A stretch of 64,000 nucleotides of DNA from Phallusia mammillata (taxonomy: Eukaryota; Chordata; Ascidiacea; Phlebobranchia; Ascidiidae). The position numbers and the translations under genes are program-made. The stretch spans positions 105,312 through 169,311 of the forward strand of contig QLIY01000034.1 in NCBI GenBank assembly GCA_003260075.1, written 5' to 3'. Positions 21,718 through 34,243 of the stretch are shown piece by piece (position 1 is the first letter of the stretch; each line of letters begins with the position of its first letter). A model generated the notes under the pieces. That model worked only from the letters and a program-made list of their open reading frames with translations. It did no database searches and was not told the origin of the DNA.

Positions 21718-24700
21718 ATGTCGCAGTCTGTATTTACTTGCATCACATGCCATGTGGCATTTACTGATGCTGACATTCAGAGATCTCATTACAAAACCGA
21801 TTGGCATCGGTACAACTTAAAGAGGAAAGTTGTTGCTTTGCCCCCTGTGTCGGCACAAAACTTCCAAGAAAAAGTGATCGCTCAACAAGCTTTGGTAAGC
21901 ATAATATGGTACCATGAACATAAAGTTTTTCACAAAATAATGAAGGTGCAGATAATATTTTTCTTGCATGGAATTTTGACTATCACAGTTTGCTTGACTG
22001 GGATTTGGCAAGGCCTGATGTACTATAAATTAAAACCCACTAAAAGTCAATGCTACATGCACTTTGTATGATGGATGCATAGGCAATTATAGAAATGGTA
22101 CAAAGAAAAGCTTTCTCAAACTTTAACTTCCTTATTTCAGGTGGCAAATAACAAGTCCCAAGAGAATATTGTAGGCATTGCTTGTAAAGTGTGTCAGCGA
22201 AAATTCAACTCCTTTAATTCCTACAATAACCATTTGAAATCGAAAAAGCACAAAGAAGCTGAACAAAGAGAAATTGAAAGTGTTAAACAACAACTTGTTG
22301 AGCAGCAACAAGCACACCATGAGAAAAGTATGATAAATTGTGAAAAATTTGTCACTTGGTATACAAGGTTGTTGTCAAATTAATTGTATTTAGGTGTTGA
22401 TGAAAGTGAGGATGAAACACTGGAACAGAAAGCTGTAAATAAAGCCCTCAACGAGGCCAAACACAATTTGCAACAACCAACAATTCTTCGAACCAACGAA
22501 ACGAAACCTACAGAACAGTATGTTTGTTTTACTTTTCTTGTTACCAAAGTTTCCCTAATCATAATTTTACCCAGGTAGACACTGTTCAAAGTTTACAGTT
22601 GAAAACAGCTTTTTGAGGAGAGTACAGACAATTCTGCTTAATTGCAAAGTTTTTTTTTTGTTATTAATCAAATTATGCGATTATCTGGAATCTGTATGAG
22701 GAAATCCTGCTTAAGAATTTTTATGATTTTCATGTAATAAAAAGTCAATTTTTCGCCAGGTTTGCCAAAGGTGACAATCCAAGAATGAGGTGGTACCAGA
22801 GACAAGTGGAGCAGCTCAAAAAGGAAGAGGATGCAGAAAAAGAAGAAAGTGAGGAAGATGATGATGATTGGGAGGAAATTAGTGATGAAGAAACAATTGG
22901 TAAATATATGATTCACAATAATTTTGACTGCTAACATTATCTGTTTTAAATGCCCAATGCAATTTTGGGGCAAATTTGTCTGATTCAGTCTAATTAAGTG
23001 AGAACCAAACTTATTATGCTTGCATACAACATGGAGGTTTTGTATAGTGTTGGCATGCCACAAATATATCTAGACAGACTGCCCCACAAGAACTACCATC
23101 CTCTATGTTGCATCATTGGTGTGTAATGCATTATTATGGTAATCATGGCTCAAGAATACACATCAATTTATCTCTAGTTTTTCCTATGCTTGCATCACAC
23201 CTGGATGACCTTTGCTTATAACAAGTGGTACAGGTACCACAATTTCACTGGTCTTATTTAACTGTAGTAATCTTTGTAGTGTTATGCTCAGTGTTACAAA
23301 CTGGCACTGACTGAATTTTTTGCAATAGCAGAGAAAAGTGTGTTCTAGTCAAAGGATGATATAACCAAACACCAACACATTTCCATATTTTTTACACTTG
23401 ATCATAGGTGTCGATTCCCGGGGTGGCAGTTTGCGTTATGTTACCTTTTAAACCACACTACTTCTTAGAGATTATTAACGCTGCAGCACGAGATACACTT
23501 TTGCTGCTAGTAACCAGTACGCTGCTGTGATTACATCACACACGTATTGTGACATAACTCCACAACTAGATGGGCGGTTTGTGACGGGACTTTCATAGGT
23601 GTTACATCCAAGTTAACCAATATTGCATATATAGTAATGTATGTGTTTATTCCCTTCCAATAACCGCGAACACCATCTACAAACCATAATATGTACCCTA
23701 GTGTGTTTTGATCATGTAAGGAACCACTTGACCAAATTTCGCCACCCCACAAAAGAAAATTTATGCTAAAAAATCGACGCCTATGCACTTGATGCTGATA
23801 TGTTTCAGTTTATTTTTGTGTCACTTCCACTTCCTACATTCTTTCTAGGTGATCAAACAGACTCTGAAGTAGAATCCCGCCCAGAATCCACCACCACAGA
23901 AACATCATCATTAGCTGGAGTTATGTCCAAGTAAACAGTTGCAAGAACAAGTTTTTCAATATTTACTATGTGCAAGTTTTTTGAAGGATAAAAATTGACT
24001 CCGATGCCGACGTTGAATCCTTATTGTCTGAAGTTGGACCAAAACAACAACTCCTGGGTATAAAAGATTGCCTGTTTTGTCATAAAAAATCTCCTGATGT
24101 GGAATCTGGTGTGTCACACATGTCCGGGATTCATGGATTTTTTATTCCCGAATTAAAGTACCTTGTGGATTTGGAAGGCTTACTTATGTACCTAGGTGAG
24201 CAATTTTTAAATAGGAAAAAAAATATTTGTTTTTATGTTGCAACTGATGATGAAATGTTTGACATTTTTTTGTGATCAGTTTGGGTTTGGTGAAATATAC
24301 AACATTAAATTTTGTCACAGGGGAAAAGGTTGGCGTTGGAAATGTATGTTTATGGTGCAATGAGAAAGGTCATGCATTTTACTCCTTGAAAGCTGTCAGA
24401 ACGCACATGAAAGACAAAGGGCACTGCAAGATGTTTACAGATGGAGATGCTGCATTGGAATATGCTGATTTTTATGACTTCAGGTAGGGTTTCAGTTTTA
24501 ACTGACAAGAGAAATTTTAGCTGTACTTAAATGAAGTTTTTCTAATAATGAAAGCAAACTTTTGTAATGGGAAATCACACCCAAATAGTTATCTATTTGA
24601 GTTAAAAATGATTTTAGGTGAAATATATGACCATGCTGCCTGTTGAAGGGCCTGAATAGTGTTCAGTTCAAATATATACTAATGGTTGTGAAATACAAAC

Positions 24701-25458
24701 ATTTTAATTACACAAGAAAAAAACACTGGTAATAATAGGCAGATTTTTGAGTGTAAAAGGAAAAAATAAAATTTTACCAGAACTCCCCTTTGGTGGTTCA
24801 CTTTTAATCTCGATTTGACTCAACAGCCCCAGCTACCCAGATTACGACCCTGATGCAGATAGTGATGAGGAGGAAGAGTTAAGTATCGCTGAGATCGATA
24901 CATCAGAAGTAAACGGTGATGAAACAGAGATGGTTCTTCCATCTGGTGCTCGCATTGGCCACAGAAGCCTCATGAGGTAAACAACAAATTTGTATGTTCT
25001 ATAAAATTTTTTAAGAGTGCTGTGGTTAGTTTTTACAGGTGAAATGCTTTTATACATGTCACTATGTTTAAACATTCCCATATAAGTCTTTTTACATTAT
25101 GTTTTTTACAGATATTACAAGCAAAACTTCCCCCCAGTCGAAAGACATAGTCAGCGAACTGGAAGAAAGCGAATTGATAGACTGATGGCCCAATATAAAG
25201 CTATTGGCTGGCATGGAACTTCAGGTAAGCTTAGTTTAGGCTTTATTTTCCAGTTTGTCTTGTACAAAGTGGTTTTATGAATACAATGCTAAAGTGGACA
25301 ATGGTGATTCTGTATTTTTTGCAGGCACAAGCCTACTGAAACTCCATGATCGCGACATTAAGTATCTCCGTCAAATGAAGACCAAATACCAACAGAAGTT
25401 ATCAACCTCAAACAACAAAACAATGATGAAACACTTTCGAAACCAGATTGGATTTTAG
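21718..25458 (+). CDS. ZNF622: ZNF622 homologue (Rei1-like 60S biogenesis factor)
   Basis: The yeast counterpart Rei1 acts in the cytoplasm in late 60S subunit maturation (family knowledge). Ten exons give 492 aa, close to human ZNF622: 21718-21894, 22141-22327, 22394-22517, 22760-22899, 23849-23930, 23987-24195, 24321-24483, 24827-24976, 25112-25224 and 25325-25458. Four C2H2-type fingers are visible, starting CITCHVAF, CKVCQRKF, CLFCHKKS and CLWCNEKGH. The family hallmarks HMSGIHGFFIPE and YLVDLEGLLMYLG between fingers 3 and 4 are present, as are acidic stretches (EEDDDDWEE) and the basic C terminus ending HFRNQIGF. An AATAAA follows at 25534-25539. The fourth intron carries a hAT-like MITE. 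Confidence 0.95.
23403..23785. repeat. hAT-like MITE with perfect 8-bp TSD
   Basis: Ends CATAGGTGTCGATT and AATCGACGCCTATG are inverted repeats. Both sides carry CACTTGAT (23395-23402 and 23786-23793). The 383-bp interior is non-coding. It sits in ZNF622 intron 4. Confidence 0.88.
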
Positions 25459-26847
25459 AGGCTATCGTTTCATATTGTGTTTTTGGCTGATGGTGGAGGG
25501 CACTTTTCAAATTTGATCACATTTACTTTCAGCAATAAACAAAAATACTGTCAACTTAAAATTTGTTCTGCAGTACTATTGAGATTAAAAAATTCATGCC
25601 ACTGTTTAAACTCAAGAGCTGAGCCAGAACTCAGTACCAAGCATCGCTGTTTTTGATGCTTGGCGGAGCAGACTGACCAGAGCATTAAATTTGCGTACTG
25701 ATGCCCAGCTAACATACTGAACTAGTATTCCAAAAGGTATCCAAGTACAAATAAGACTGTTTTATGAAATATCTTAGCTGGTGAAAAAATATGCACTCCT
25801 GGGGGCCTGTACAGCTTAATACACCACTGGCAAGAGACTAGCGACAAAACTACCATGGAATTGGGAAGGTTTATGACGTCATGATGCACCCACAGGTTTG
25901 GCCAAGCAATAGCGTGAGATACTCGGTGACCGACCAAATAGAAAATTTAAACAACTATAATTATGGACTTGAGAAACAACTCCACATTGTCAAATTCAAT
26001 AGGTTTCTATATAGGCGCAACTTGAAAGCTGTGAAACAAGACTTGGTTAGTTTAATGTATTGTTACAATGCTATGACACAAAAAAGCAATGATCACACTT
26101 AATCCAATATTTGATTTACCACAATGATGAAGAGCAAGAGGAGAAATGTTCGCAATACACTGGAAGACTCACTGGCCTCGCACAGTGGTGAAATACCGGG
26201 CTACAGTTCGGATTTTAGACACAGTCATAAAAGGAATACAGGCAAATAAATGAAGGCACACTGGTCTCGCACTTATTGCACTTTGTTATAGAATGGGATG
26301 TGATATGACAAGGCGTTCTGGCTTGACAAAAAACTACAGCAAGCACTATGTACAAATTTACGGCAAACTACATGTTAGAACTGACACAATTGATTTGCTA
26401 CATCTACAAGGTAAAAAAGTAAGCAAACTGCAAACAGACACATTAAATTTGTTCTGGAGATATTGTTTGGTACATAAAGTTATGACACTTACACCTAAAT
26501 TTTGCTTTGTGTACCAAGCAGACAAACTTATATGCAATAGATAGGTTGGCAATAACTGGAACATAAAATGTAATTAAATTCATTTATAGTTTTTGAAACT
26601 AAATAAACAAGGATGTGCTGGACACTTCATTACTATTAGAAACATGGTGCAAAACCAAACATTTGCAGCTTTTTTCAAACCATTAGTCTTTTAAAATACA
26701 AAGTTAGTTACACACACAAACATTAATTCACAAAAGTGTTAAAATGGAGCATCTGAAATTTCATTGTAAAAAATTATGTGTTAATTGATTTGGTACATTT
26801 TTGGAAATCAATACCAGCCTTCAAGACACATTGGATTTTTTAATGTG
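25459..26847. other. spacer between ZNF622 and the transferrin gene
   Basis: The two genes converge here. The spacer holds the ZNF622 3' UTR and one copy of a dispersed repeat at 25618-25945. Short open frames are present but show no domain or splice support. Confidence 0.5.
25618..25945. repeat. dispersed repeat, about 330 bp (copy 1)
   Basis: Collinear with 28806-29143. Shared blocks include GAGCATTAAATTTGC, GGTATCCAAG, CTGTACAGCTTAA and ACACCACTGG. This copy contains TGACGTCA at 25874-25881. Class unknown, and no clear terminal repeats. Confidence 0.65.
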
Positions 26848-29800
26848 TTACTTAGAACCTGGGCAAGTGTCTCCATAATTACATGAAGTAACAGGGGCAT
26901 GTGTAGCTTGGCTACATTGTATTCCATCCACTGCAGTTGCATATTCCTGACCAAGGAATCGTCGCCATGAGCAATTGATTGGAACTTTACACAAGGATTG
27001 AGTGGAGTCCTGATAGGCAAGTTAAATTAATATAGCAGAACAAAGAATGAAACCAAGCCCTGCTTTAGTAAATAAAAAAAATGTTGGTTTTTGCTTGGGT
27101 TAGAACAGACTACCTTTTGGCATGTATGGCTTTACTATTGCTTTATGGCGTTTGTATCATTTTTATGAGTGAAATATAGTCCAATTGAAGTTGAACCAGG
27201 ATTGGGTAAAAACTCATGTCTTGGACTTTCTTTGAATTATCCCCTTGCTCCTTTTAAAAAATATCACCTAGTCCTGAAAAAATGGGCCCATCTCTTGGTC
27301 CACCCATACAAATCCTATTGCCATTGGGTGGTGCACATAGGTAAAATAGCAGCCATTATGCTATTAGTAAACGATTGAGAACCACTGTGCTATACCAACA
27401 TACCTTGAAAATAAGATCATTAGATCCTGTTGGGCTGGTAAAAAGGATGTTATCATTAGAACTCTGTAAAACATTAGGTATTGTTAATTTCAATACCATT
27501 TAAACAGCAAACTTACGTAGGTATAATACCAACTTGTTATTGCATTTATTTTTTTCCCTATTTATTACGCACTGTACTATGGGCATTCAGTGTTATTTAC
27601 CCTGATGAAGGGGATCTGTACAGGGCGCCAAAACGTCAGTGCAAAAATACAATTGCCAGAAGGGCTCTACAACGTTGATATTGATCATTTTGACTAAAAA
27701 TATACCTGGATTTGGTTAAGGAGGTACCAAACTTTGTCATTGTATTCAAAAGAGTGATGTTGAGATGTAACCAATGCATGGGGTGGAACCTGTAAGGTTA
27801 AGCAAACACCTTTAGTTATTTCCTGGTGGAATGTGGCATAACTGCAACAGACATGATATAGTGCTGCAGCAAAACCTATGCGTTCTGCTTGATGAAGCAT
27901 GAACCACTTTGGGCGAAGATTTAACGCTTGACTTAAGAATCGTGATGCTTTGAGACTTGCTTGGCACTAAAAGTTTAGCTTTTACCTGAGCTAAGTGACA
28001 AGTAAGGTAGTCCTCTGGGGGAGCAATGGTTCCGTTAGGGCACAGCAGCATGAAGTGTTGCCTTTCCGTTACACTTATAGTTGTATGTTTAATGAATGCC
28101 ACATCCCCGTCACCATTTTGTAAACAGCTTAAAAAACAAAACAAAAAATTCATAACAATTTGTCCGATTGGTAACAGAATATTTATTTCTTACGTGAAAG
28201 CTCCTGTATAGCCACTGTATGGGCTGTTCTTTGTGCAGTCACCCCTGCAGTTTAGGCATAATTGGGTTATAACACCCGGTTCAGAACTTTCAATCCCTGG
28301 CACACAGCTGCTGTTGACAAAACTTGCAAGACCCAGTGGCAAGTTACATCTTGTTCCAATAAAGAATGCTAAATCAAATTTTGTGGCCTGTTAATGTGCA
28401 GTGTCAGTTTTCTTTTGATTGCCAAATATATTAAATTTAGTTTCGGCCAAATATTTATGAGTTGTATATCCCCATTAACTTTATATTAGCAGTTTTAATT
28501 TTTTCTAATGTTAGAAATAAGTAAAGCGCGAAGAATTCATGCTTCTGTTTTAAATTCAGATTAACTTTTTGACAGTGTTACCCAGGATTGTCTGTAACTA
28601 CAAAACATTTGACATAAATGAATACAGAATTCAAATTGTTCATTTAGAATGTGCTATGACAGCAAGGTTTCTGCTTGATCAAGCAGGAAGTAGATCTTTG
28701 TTATGCTTAACCAAGCACAGGGTACTTCATACTGACATTTAAAGAAATGTTTGAAGACCCAGTAAGCCACCAAATATAGACATTGTGTATATACGTCGGG
28801 GATGGCACGAGTCAAGCCAGAACCCAAGTACTCGGTCGCTCAATCGCACAAACTGATCGAGCATTAAATTTGCATATTCATGCCCTGTATTATGAAACTA
28901 GTGTTCAAAAGGGTATCCAAGAACAAAAATTAATGTTTTATTAAATGCTTCATATGTTGGAATAACACATATTCTGGGGTCTGTACAGCTTAAACACACC
29001 ACTGGTGGCGCAAGGGACCTAGGAAAGCTACAAAACTAGGGTGGAATGAGGAATGTTTGTGACTACACAATGCACTAAGAATTAACTTAAGCTCGGTGCT
29101 CGACCAAACATTAACTTATGCTTGGTGCTCGACCAAACAGAAATTTACAGTTTTGGACATTCCCAGTAAATGTTGTAACATTGACGTGTTAGGTTTAAGT
29201 AAAAATATCTATCACAACTAAAACTTTAAAAGCACTTTGGTTTGCAACATCCATGGATAATATTTACCATTCCTGCTCATCAAGCCCACAGGGACGTTCC
29301 AGCCAGCAGTCTTTTGATACCCTGTGTGGCAAGTCCTTTTGCCCTTTAAGCCTTCTTTTGTAAATTTAGTTGTGGTATCATTTGCCCTTATAGCAGCAAC
29401 AGCATAGTAGGACGGAATACTGCCTAAAAAAATTGCATGAAGTCATGTGTTTAAAATTGTCAGTTAATATTTATCAAAAGATTTTTTATTGCATTTGAAT
29501 AATTTTGAAATGAAAATGACATCTTTTTTTCTGCAGTATTGTTTGGTAATGCTTTAAAGTAAACGTTTGTTATCAAATGTTCTCCTAAGACAGAAAAAAA
29601 ACATATTAAATGTTTAAAGCAAATTGCAAAAAAACTGTGATTATACTGAACAATATAAAAAAACTGGTAATTAAAAAAAAAAATTTTCATGTAAATTCAT
29701 TGACTGACTCTGTTACTTGCAATATTTTGCATTCTCAGTTAAAAATAGTGACATAATTTAAAGTACCTCCACCATAGTGTTCAGTGACAATTGGCAACAA

Positions 29801-31892
29801 TCCATGGTTTATGCCAGCATTATAAAGCTCTCCACCATCGGGGGGGGGGGCATAATTTAAAGTACCTCCCCCATAGTGCTCAGCGACAACTGGCAACAAT
29901 CCATGGTTTATGCCAGCATTATAAAGCTCTCCACCATCCATAGTGGTTACATCAGCAGACCCACGTGATATCAACAAAGCACATGCATCAACATTTTCAG
30001 CTAAAAATGAATAATAAAAGCAGTTATCTGATTTAGACTTGATTTGTGTTTTACAAAATATTATTTCTAAAAACTCTTGGATAAAGGTGCATTAAATTTT
30101 CATTAATCAACTGATTACATTAATGCTTACTATATATATAATATATGTATAAATATTTTGGAAACTAAACAAATATTATACTTTGCAAATATTAGATTAT
30201 AGATGTACCGAATATTCGGTTTGCCAAATTTATTTGGCCAACATGGCTATTTTTGCAGATTCAATTTCGGTCAAAAAACTTATTGCGATTCGGCCAAAAG
30301 CGATAATAATACATTCTTTGATTGAATTTAGTTTTTACTCCAGTGTCATGCATTTTTTAAAGTATTTTTTGTATAAAGTGTTACCCAGCAAGCAGACAAC
30401 AGTAACATCAGAATCCATTGCAGTAAGGGGGGGGGGCCTCTTGGATAAAGGTGCATTAAATTTCCAAAAGTAATCAATCAACTGATTGCATTAATGCTTA
30501 TTATACACATATATATATTTTTTTTTTGAAACTAAACAAATGTTATACTTTGCAAATATTAGATTAGAGATGTACCGAATATTCAGTTCGGGGGGGGGGG
30601 CCAACATGGCTATTTTTGCAAAGATTCGGTTTCGGTCGAAAAACATATTGCGATTCGGCCAAAAGCGATAATTATACATTCTTTGATTGAAAGTAGTTTT
30701 TACTCCAGTGTCATGCATTATATAAAGTATTTTTTGTATAAGTTGTTACCCAGCAAGCAGACAACAGTAACATCAGAATCCATTGCAGTAATTCTTGAGC
30801 CAATCAGTTCACATTTTGTTTTTTCTTCTGTTGACACTACGCACCACCGAATTCTTGATTCTGGTAGCCAAAAAAATAACAATCGGATAACCACAGTGAC
30901 CACACTAACATAAAGTAAGACAGAGACAAAGGCAATATGTTGGCCTATTTGGTAAATGATTCACATCTTTAGAAAAGAAATATCACAAACTGATAGCCAA
31001 GAGACATAGGAAAGTTAATGGCAAAAAATACATTTTACATCATACAATATTGAACAACTTTTGACATCTGCAAGGCATAATCTGTGCTTGCACAAACTTT
31101 ACCGAATTAAGATTGGTGATTAGAAAGAAAACAAACTAAAAAGTGCTAAAGAGTTGAGAATTTAAGCACACAGTATCAAATTTCTCTTCTTTCACATACC
31201 CATGCTGTCAACATGTTGTGGTAACAGACAGGAACGGGAGTTGGGTACATCTATTTGATTTGTACACTGTATGCTTGCCTGGGCATTGATGTATTCCTGG
31301 CCGAGCATAGCCTGCCACAAATGTAACAATGTCTTTGAATAGTTTTGTCCCGAAAAAAATTTAATAATACATTTTGAGTTGGAACTAATCAAGTTATGTA
31401 CAAAACCTAATTGTTCATGGATTTTTTGAAACAAACTGTGTACAAATGTGACTGGAAAGTTGTTTTGTATCTTTACTTTTTAAGGTCATGTGTCAAAGCA
31501 TTGGGTTAAGTACACAACCACTTGCAGTGTGGCTTTAGGCCCAGTTGTGTTTCGTTTGGCTGTTTCAACTGTTGGCATTACAATGTGAAGTCCTTTAGAT
31601 GCCAAGATAGTTTTGTTTTTAGTGACACAGAATTTACATTTGTTATGGATTTTTTCATTAGTATTTCAGTTCGTAGCATCTTTTTTTAGTAAATCGTATA
31701 TATATATATATCAAAACTTACCTCAATGGTACAAGCTGTTTTAAGTGGAAGCAGCTGTTGTGTTGAAGACTTAAACAACAAATCTGGAGAAGACCCACTA
31801 AACAGCTGAAAGTCTCCATCGGTGTGAGGACCATACCTTAACTAAAATACATTTTAAATAATAAGAATAAATGAAAAATCTTGCCATTTTAG

Positions 31893-31985
<93 letters not shown>

Positions 31986-32441
31986 ATGAACTACAAATTA
32001 GTAAGAACTTGAACAAAAATATAACTTTAAATAATTATTTTATAATTCAGAAATATTTTACCCACCTGGGCAACTTCAAGCAATTGTGTGACACGAGTAG
32101 CTATCTCATCGCTTGCAGTCTTTCCCACAACTACTGAGTGAGATGGAACTTTTCCCAAATTGCATGTACGGTAGGCAGAGGTTGGTGCCCTACTTCCATC
32201 AGTACAAAGTAACTCATAATCCTTAAACAAAAAAATGTTTTTTTTTAGTTTTCCACCACAAAGTTGTCATCAAAATTTTTTGGTTGAATATTGACATCAA
32301 CTTTAAAATTTAAATACCTCCCAATTTTAAACTTTTAGATCTTTCTACTATTTTGTACTGACACCAAAGTCATTAAAGACATTTTGTAAACATAAAATAG
32401 CTTTGAGTACAGTTTTTATTAGAAATGTTACATATATATAT

Positions 32442-32508
<67 letters not shown>

Positions 32509-34243
32509 TCATTAGTATTTAGTCCGTCTGTATTATCACGAACAGTGGTATGCTTCACAAATGCAACATCACCGGAGCCTTCAGTTAAACATCTACAAAA
32601 TAAAGAATAAAGATAATAGTGTGAATTCTTGAAACCAGTAAGTTACAGTATTAGTATTCCAACATTTTTGACCTCTAAAGACTAAGACTTAAAACCTCAC
32701 TGTTTGGTTTATGAGCATTTAATAAAAGTGTCTAAATCAATTTATTGTTTACCAAATTCATTAGTAAAAGTGTTACTGATGAAGCTAAGATTTACCTAAA
32801 TGCTCCACTGTATCCACAATAGTCCTCATTATCACAATTGCGCTTGCAACTGCCTTTACAAGCTGAACACAAATCTGCACCACCCCCTGGTGCACATACA
32901 CTGCCAAAGAGAGAAGAAATACTAGCTGCTGCATCACACCCAGTAATAATTCCTAAAAAGCAAGGTCATTGTTAGGGTATTAACTGATTTAGTTCATTTT
33001 GGTACACATTAAGTTTTACCTTTGGTTTTTAGTGCTCCAACTGGCATTACCCAACCAGCAGTTTTGTTAATACCTGTATGACAGGAAGTTTTGCCTGTCA
33101 AACCAGCCGATGTGAAACTTGTGGATGGATCAGATTTTTTTACAACTGCTACTGCCCAATATGTTGCATCACCTGAGAAACATATTAACTTATAGCCGAC
33201 TTCAGTGTAGCTTTTTGCCATAATACTTTTTTACATAAATATGACAAAAATGGTTTATCAGTATAAACTGCAAAATGATCTGTGTAGCAAAATGAAAAAT
33301 ATTTCCTCTAAAAAAAGACTAATACAGGATTTTTTAGGCACCGCTTTTGTTACTTGATGCATATGACTTGCATGTAGTTTCTATTCTTTTTACCTTCGCC
33401 ATAATCTTCTGCCATGACAGGTTTAAGTTTATCACGGTGCATAAACATATGACCCCCATCAGTGGTCATTGCATCTGCAGATCCACTCTCAATTGCCGAA
33501 ACACAATCATCTACGCCTGCCCGGGGTATGCATTGGAGGACAGGTTGTACTTGTGCAGAAAGCATAGTTTTTTGCATAAGTGAGCATTTATTCATTTCAG
33601 CTGGACTTACTGTGCACCACCTCACCACCTGTACTTGAAGGGTCCCTTGGGCTGTAAAGACACAAATATCAAAAAAATAATACTACAAAAACATAAAAGC
33701 ATTGCCACATTTTCCTTTTCAAATGAATGTAATGTCAGGTTCAAATATTCAGAAGCCAATTTGATCACTTACCTAGCTCATTCTTGGTTACAATCAGACC
33801 AATCACCAAACCAATAATGACAAGTATGGACACAATTGCCCACCCAACCAAACATCTACTTTGACTACTTTTTGGAGCAGCACCATCCTAGTTAAATAGA
33901 AAATATGAGAGTGTAAATGGAAATACCATAAACACGACTAGACAGTATTTATTTACTTTTTCAATGTTTATAATATTTTGTTACATAAATACATGAAAAA
34001 CAAACATAAGCACTTAAAATTGAGATGGAATGCAATAGCATCAACAATTGACAGTGTAACAAAAACATTTACAAAAGTGGGTAGACAGTTGTTTCAGTTA
34101 CAAATGCATTTTAACACAATTTTTAATTAAAAAACCTACTTGGAAACTATGCAAAGCGAAAATACCCCAAGGCTATATCTTATCACAAAACACATAGATA
34201 AATGCAATCCAATACTTACCATGTTCATGAAGCCTATTCCCAT
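26848..34243 (-). CDS. two-lobed transferrin with N-terminal signal anchor
   Basis: Transferrins bind ferric iron with carbonate in each lobe. Seventeen exons, listed in transcript order: 34220-34243, 33773-33887, 33394-33651, 33020-33172, 32796-32952, 32506-32592 (runs into a gap), 32066-32221, 31722-31841, 31200-31311, 30750-30860, 29865-30000, 29278-29423, 28194-28368, 27986-28127, 27706-27789, 27404-27463 and 26848-27009, giving about 735 aa. Residues 20-41 ([19 protein letters not shown] and on) form a hydrophobic segment after a basic stretch, predicting a type II membrane protein. All four iron ligands are present in both lobes. N-lobe: Asp in TTDGG, Tyr in TYWAVAV, Tyr in GYSGAF, His in VPSHSVV. 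C-lobe: Asp in TMDGG, Tyr in SYYAVAA, Tyr in GYTGAF, His in PPHALV. The anion-site Arg is Lys in both lobes. Exon 6 loses its donor in a 64-G run, and exons 10 and 11 are partly duplicated beside G runs. Confidence 0.92.
28806..29143. repeat. dispersed repeat, about 330 bp (copy 2)
   Basis: Second copy of the repeat at 25618-25945, in an intron of the transferrin gene. Its right end shows a small tandem repeat of TTGGTGCTCGACCAAAC-like sequence (about 29094-29141). Confidence 0.65.
29752..29938. repeat. exon-spanning duplication around ten Gs
   Basis: Two 88-bp copies (29752-29839 and 29850-29938) flank G10 at 29840-29849. They cover the end of transferrin exon 11, reading [15 protein letters not shown] in both. 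They differ at a few positions, as alleles would. Confidence 0.85.
30069..30790. repeat. large duplication with two G-run joins in transferrin
   Basis: The block 30069-30426 recurs as 30437-30589 plus 30601-30790. G runs lie at 30427-30436 and 30590-30600. The repeated unit includes part of transferrin exon 10 (a spurious copy at about 30383-30426) and a repeat beginning GATGTACCGAATATTCGG, a motif common at ends of small inverted-repeat elements. Confidence 0.8.
31896..31984. other. 89-base G homopolymer, likely gap filler
   Basis: Uninterrupted G in a transferrin intron. A real poly-G of this length is unlikely, and the run matches the other G/C fillers in the window. No duplicated flank was noticed here. 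Confidence 0.7.
32442..32505. other. 64-base G homopolymer interrupting transferrin exon 6
   Basis: The run begins directly after the codons reading NTDGLNTNE and one partial codon. In other transferrins the conserved sequence continues with Trp before the next exon, so the missing bases include the end of exon 6 and its donor. Confidence 0.75.

Noticed and set aside
31798-32137. Open frames of poly-Gly or poly-Pro across 31896-31984 and 32442-32505
   Set aside because: They translate homopolymer G runs that look like gap filler. The real coding sequence there is transferrin on the minus strand.
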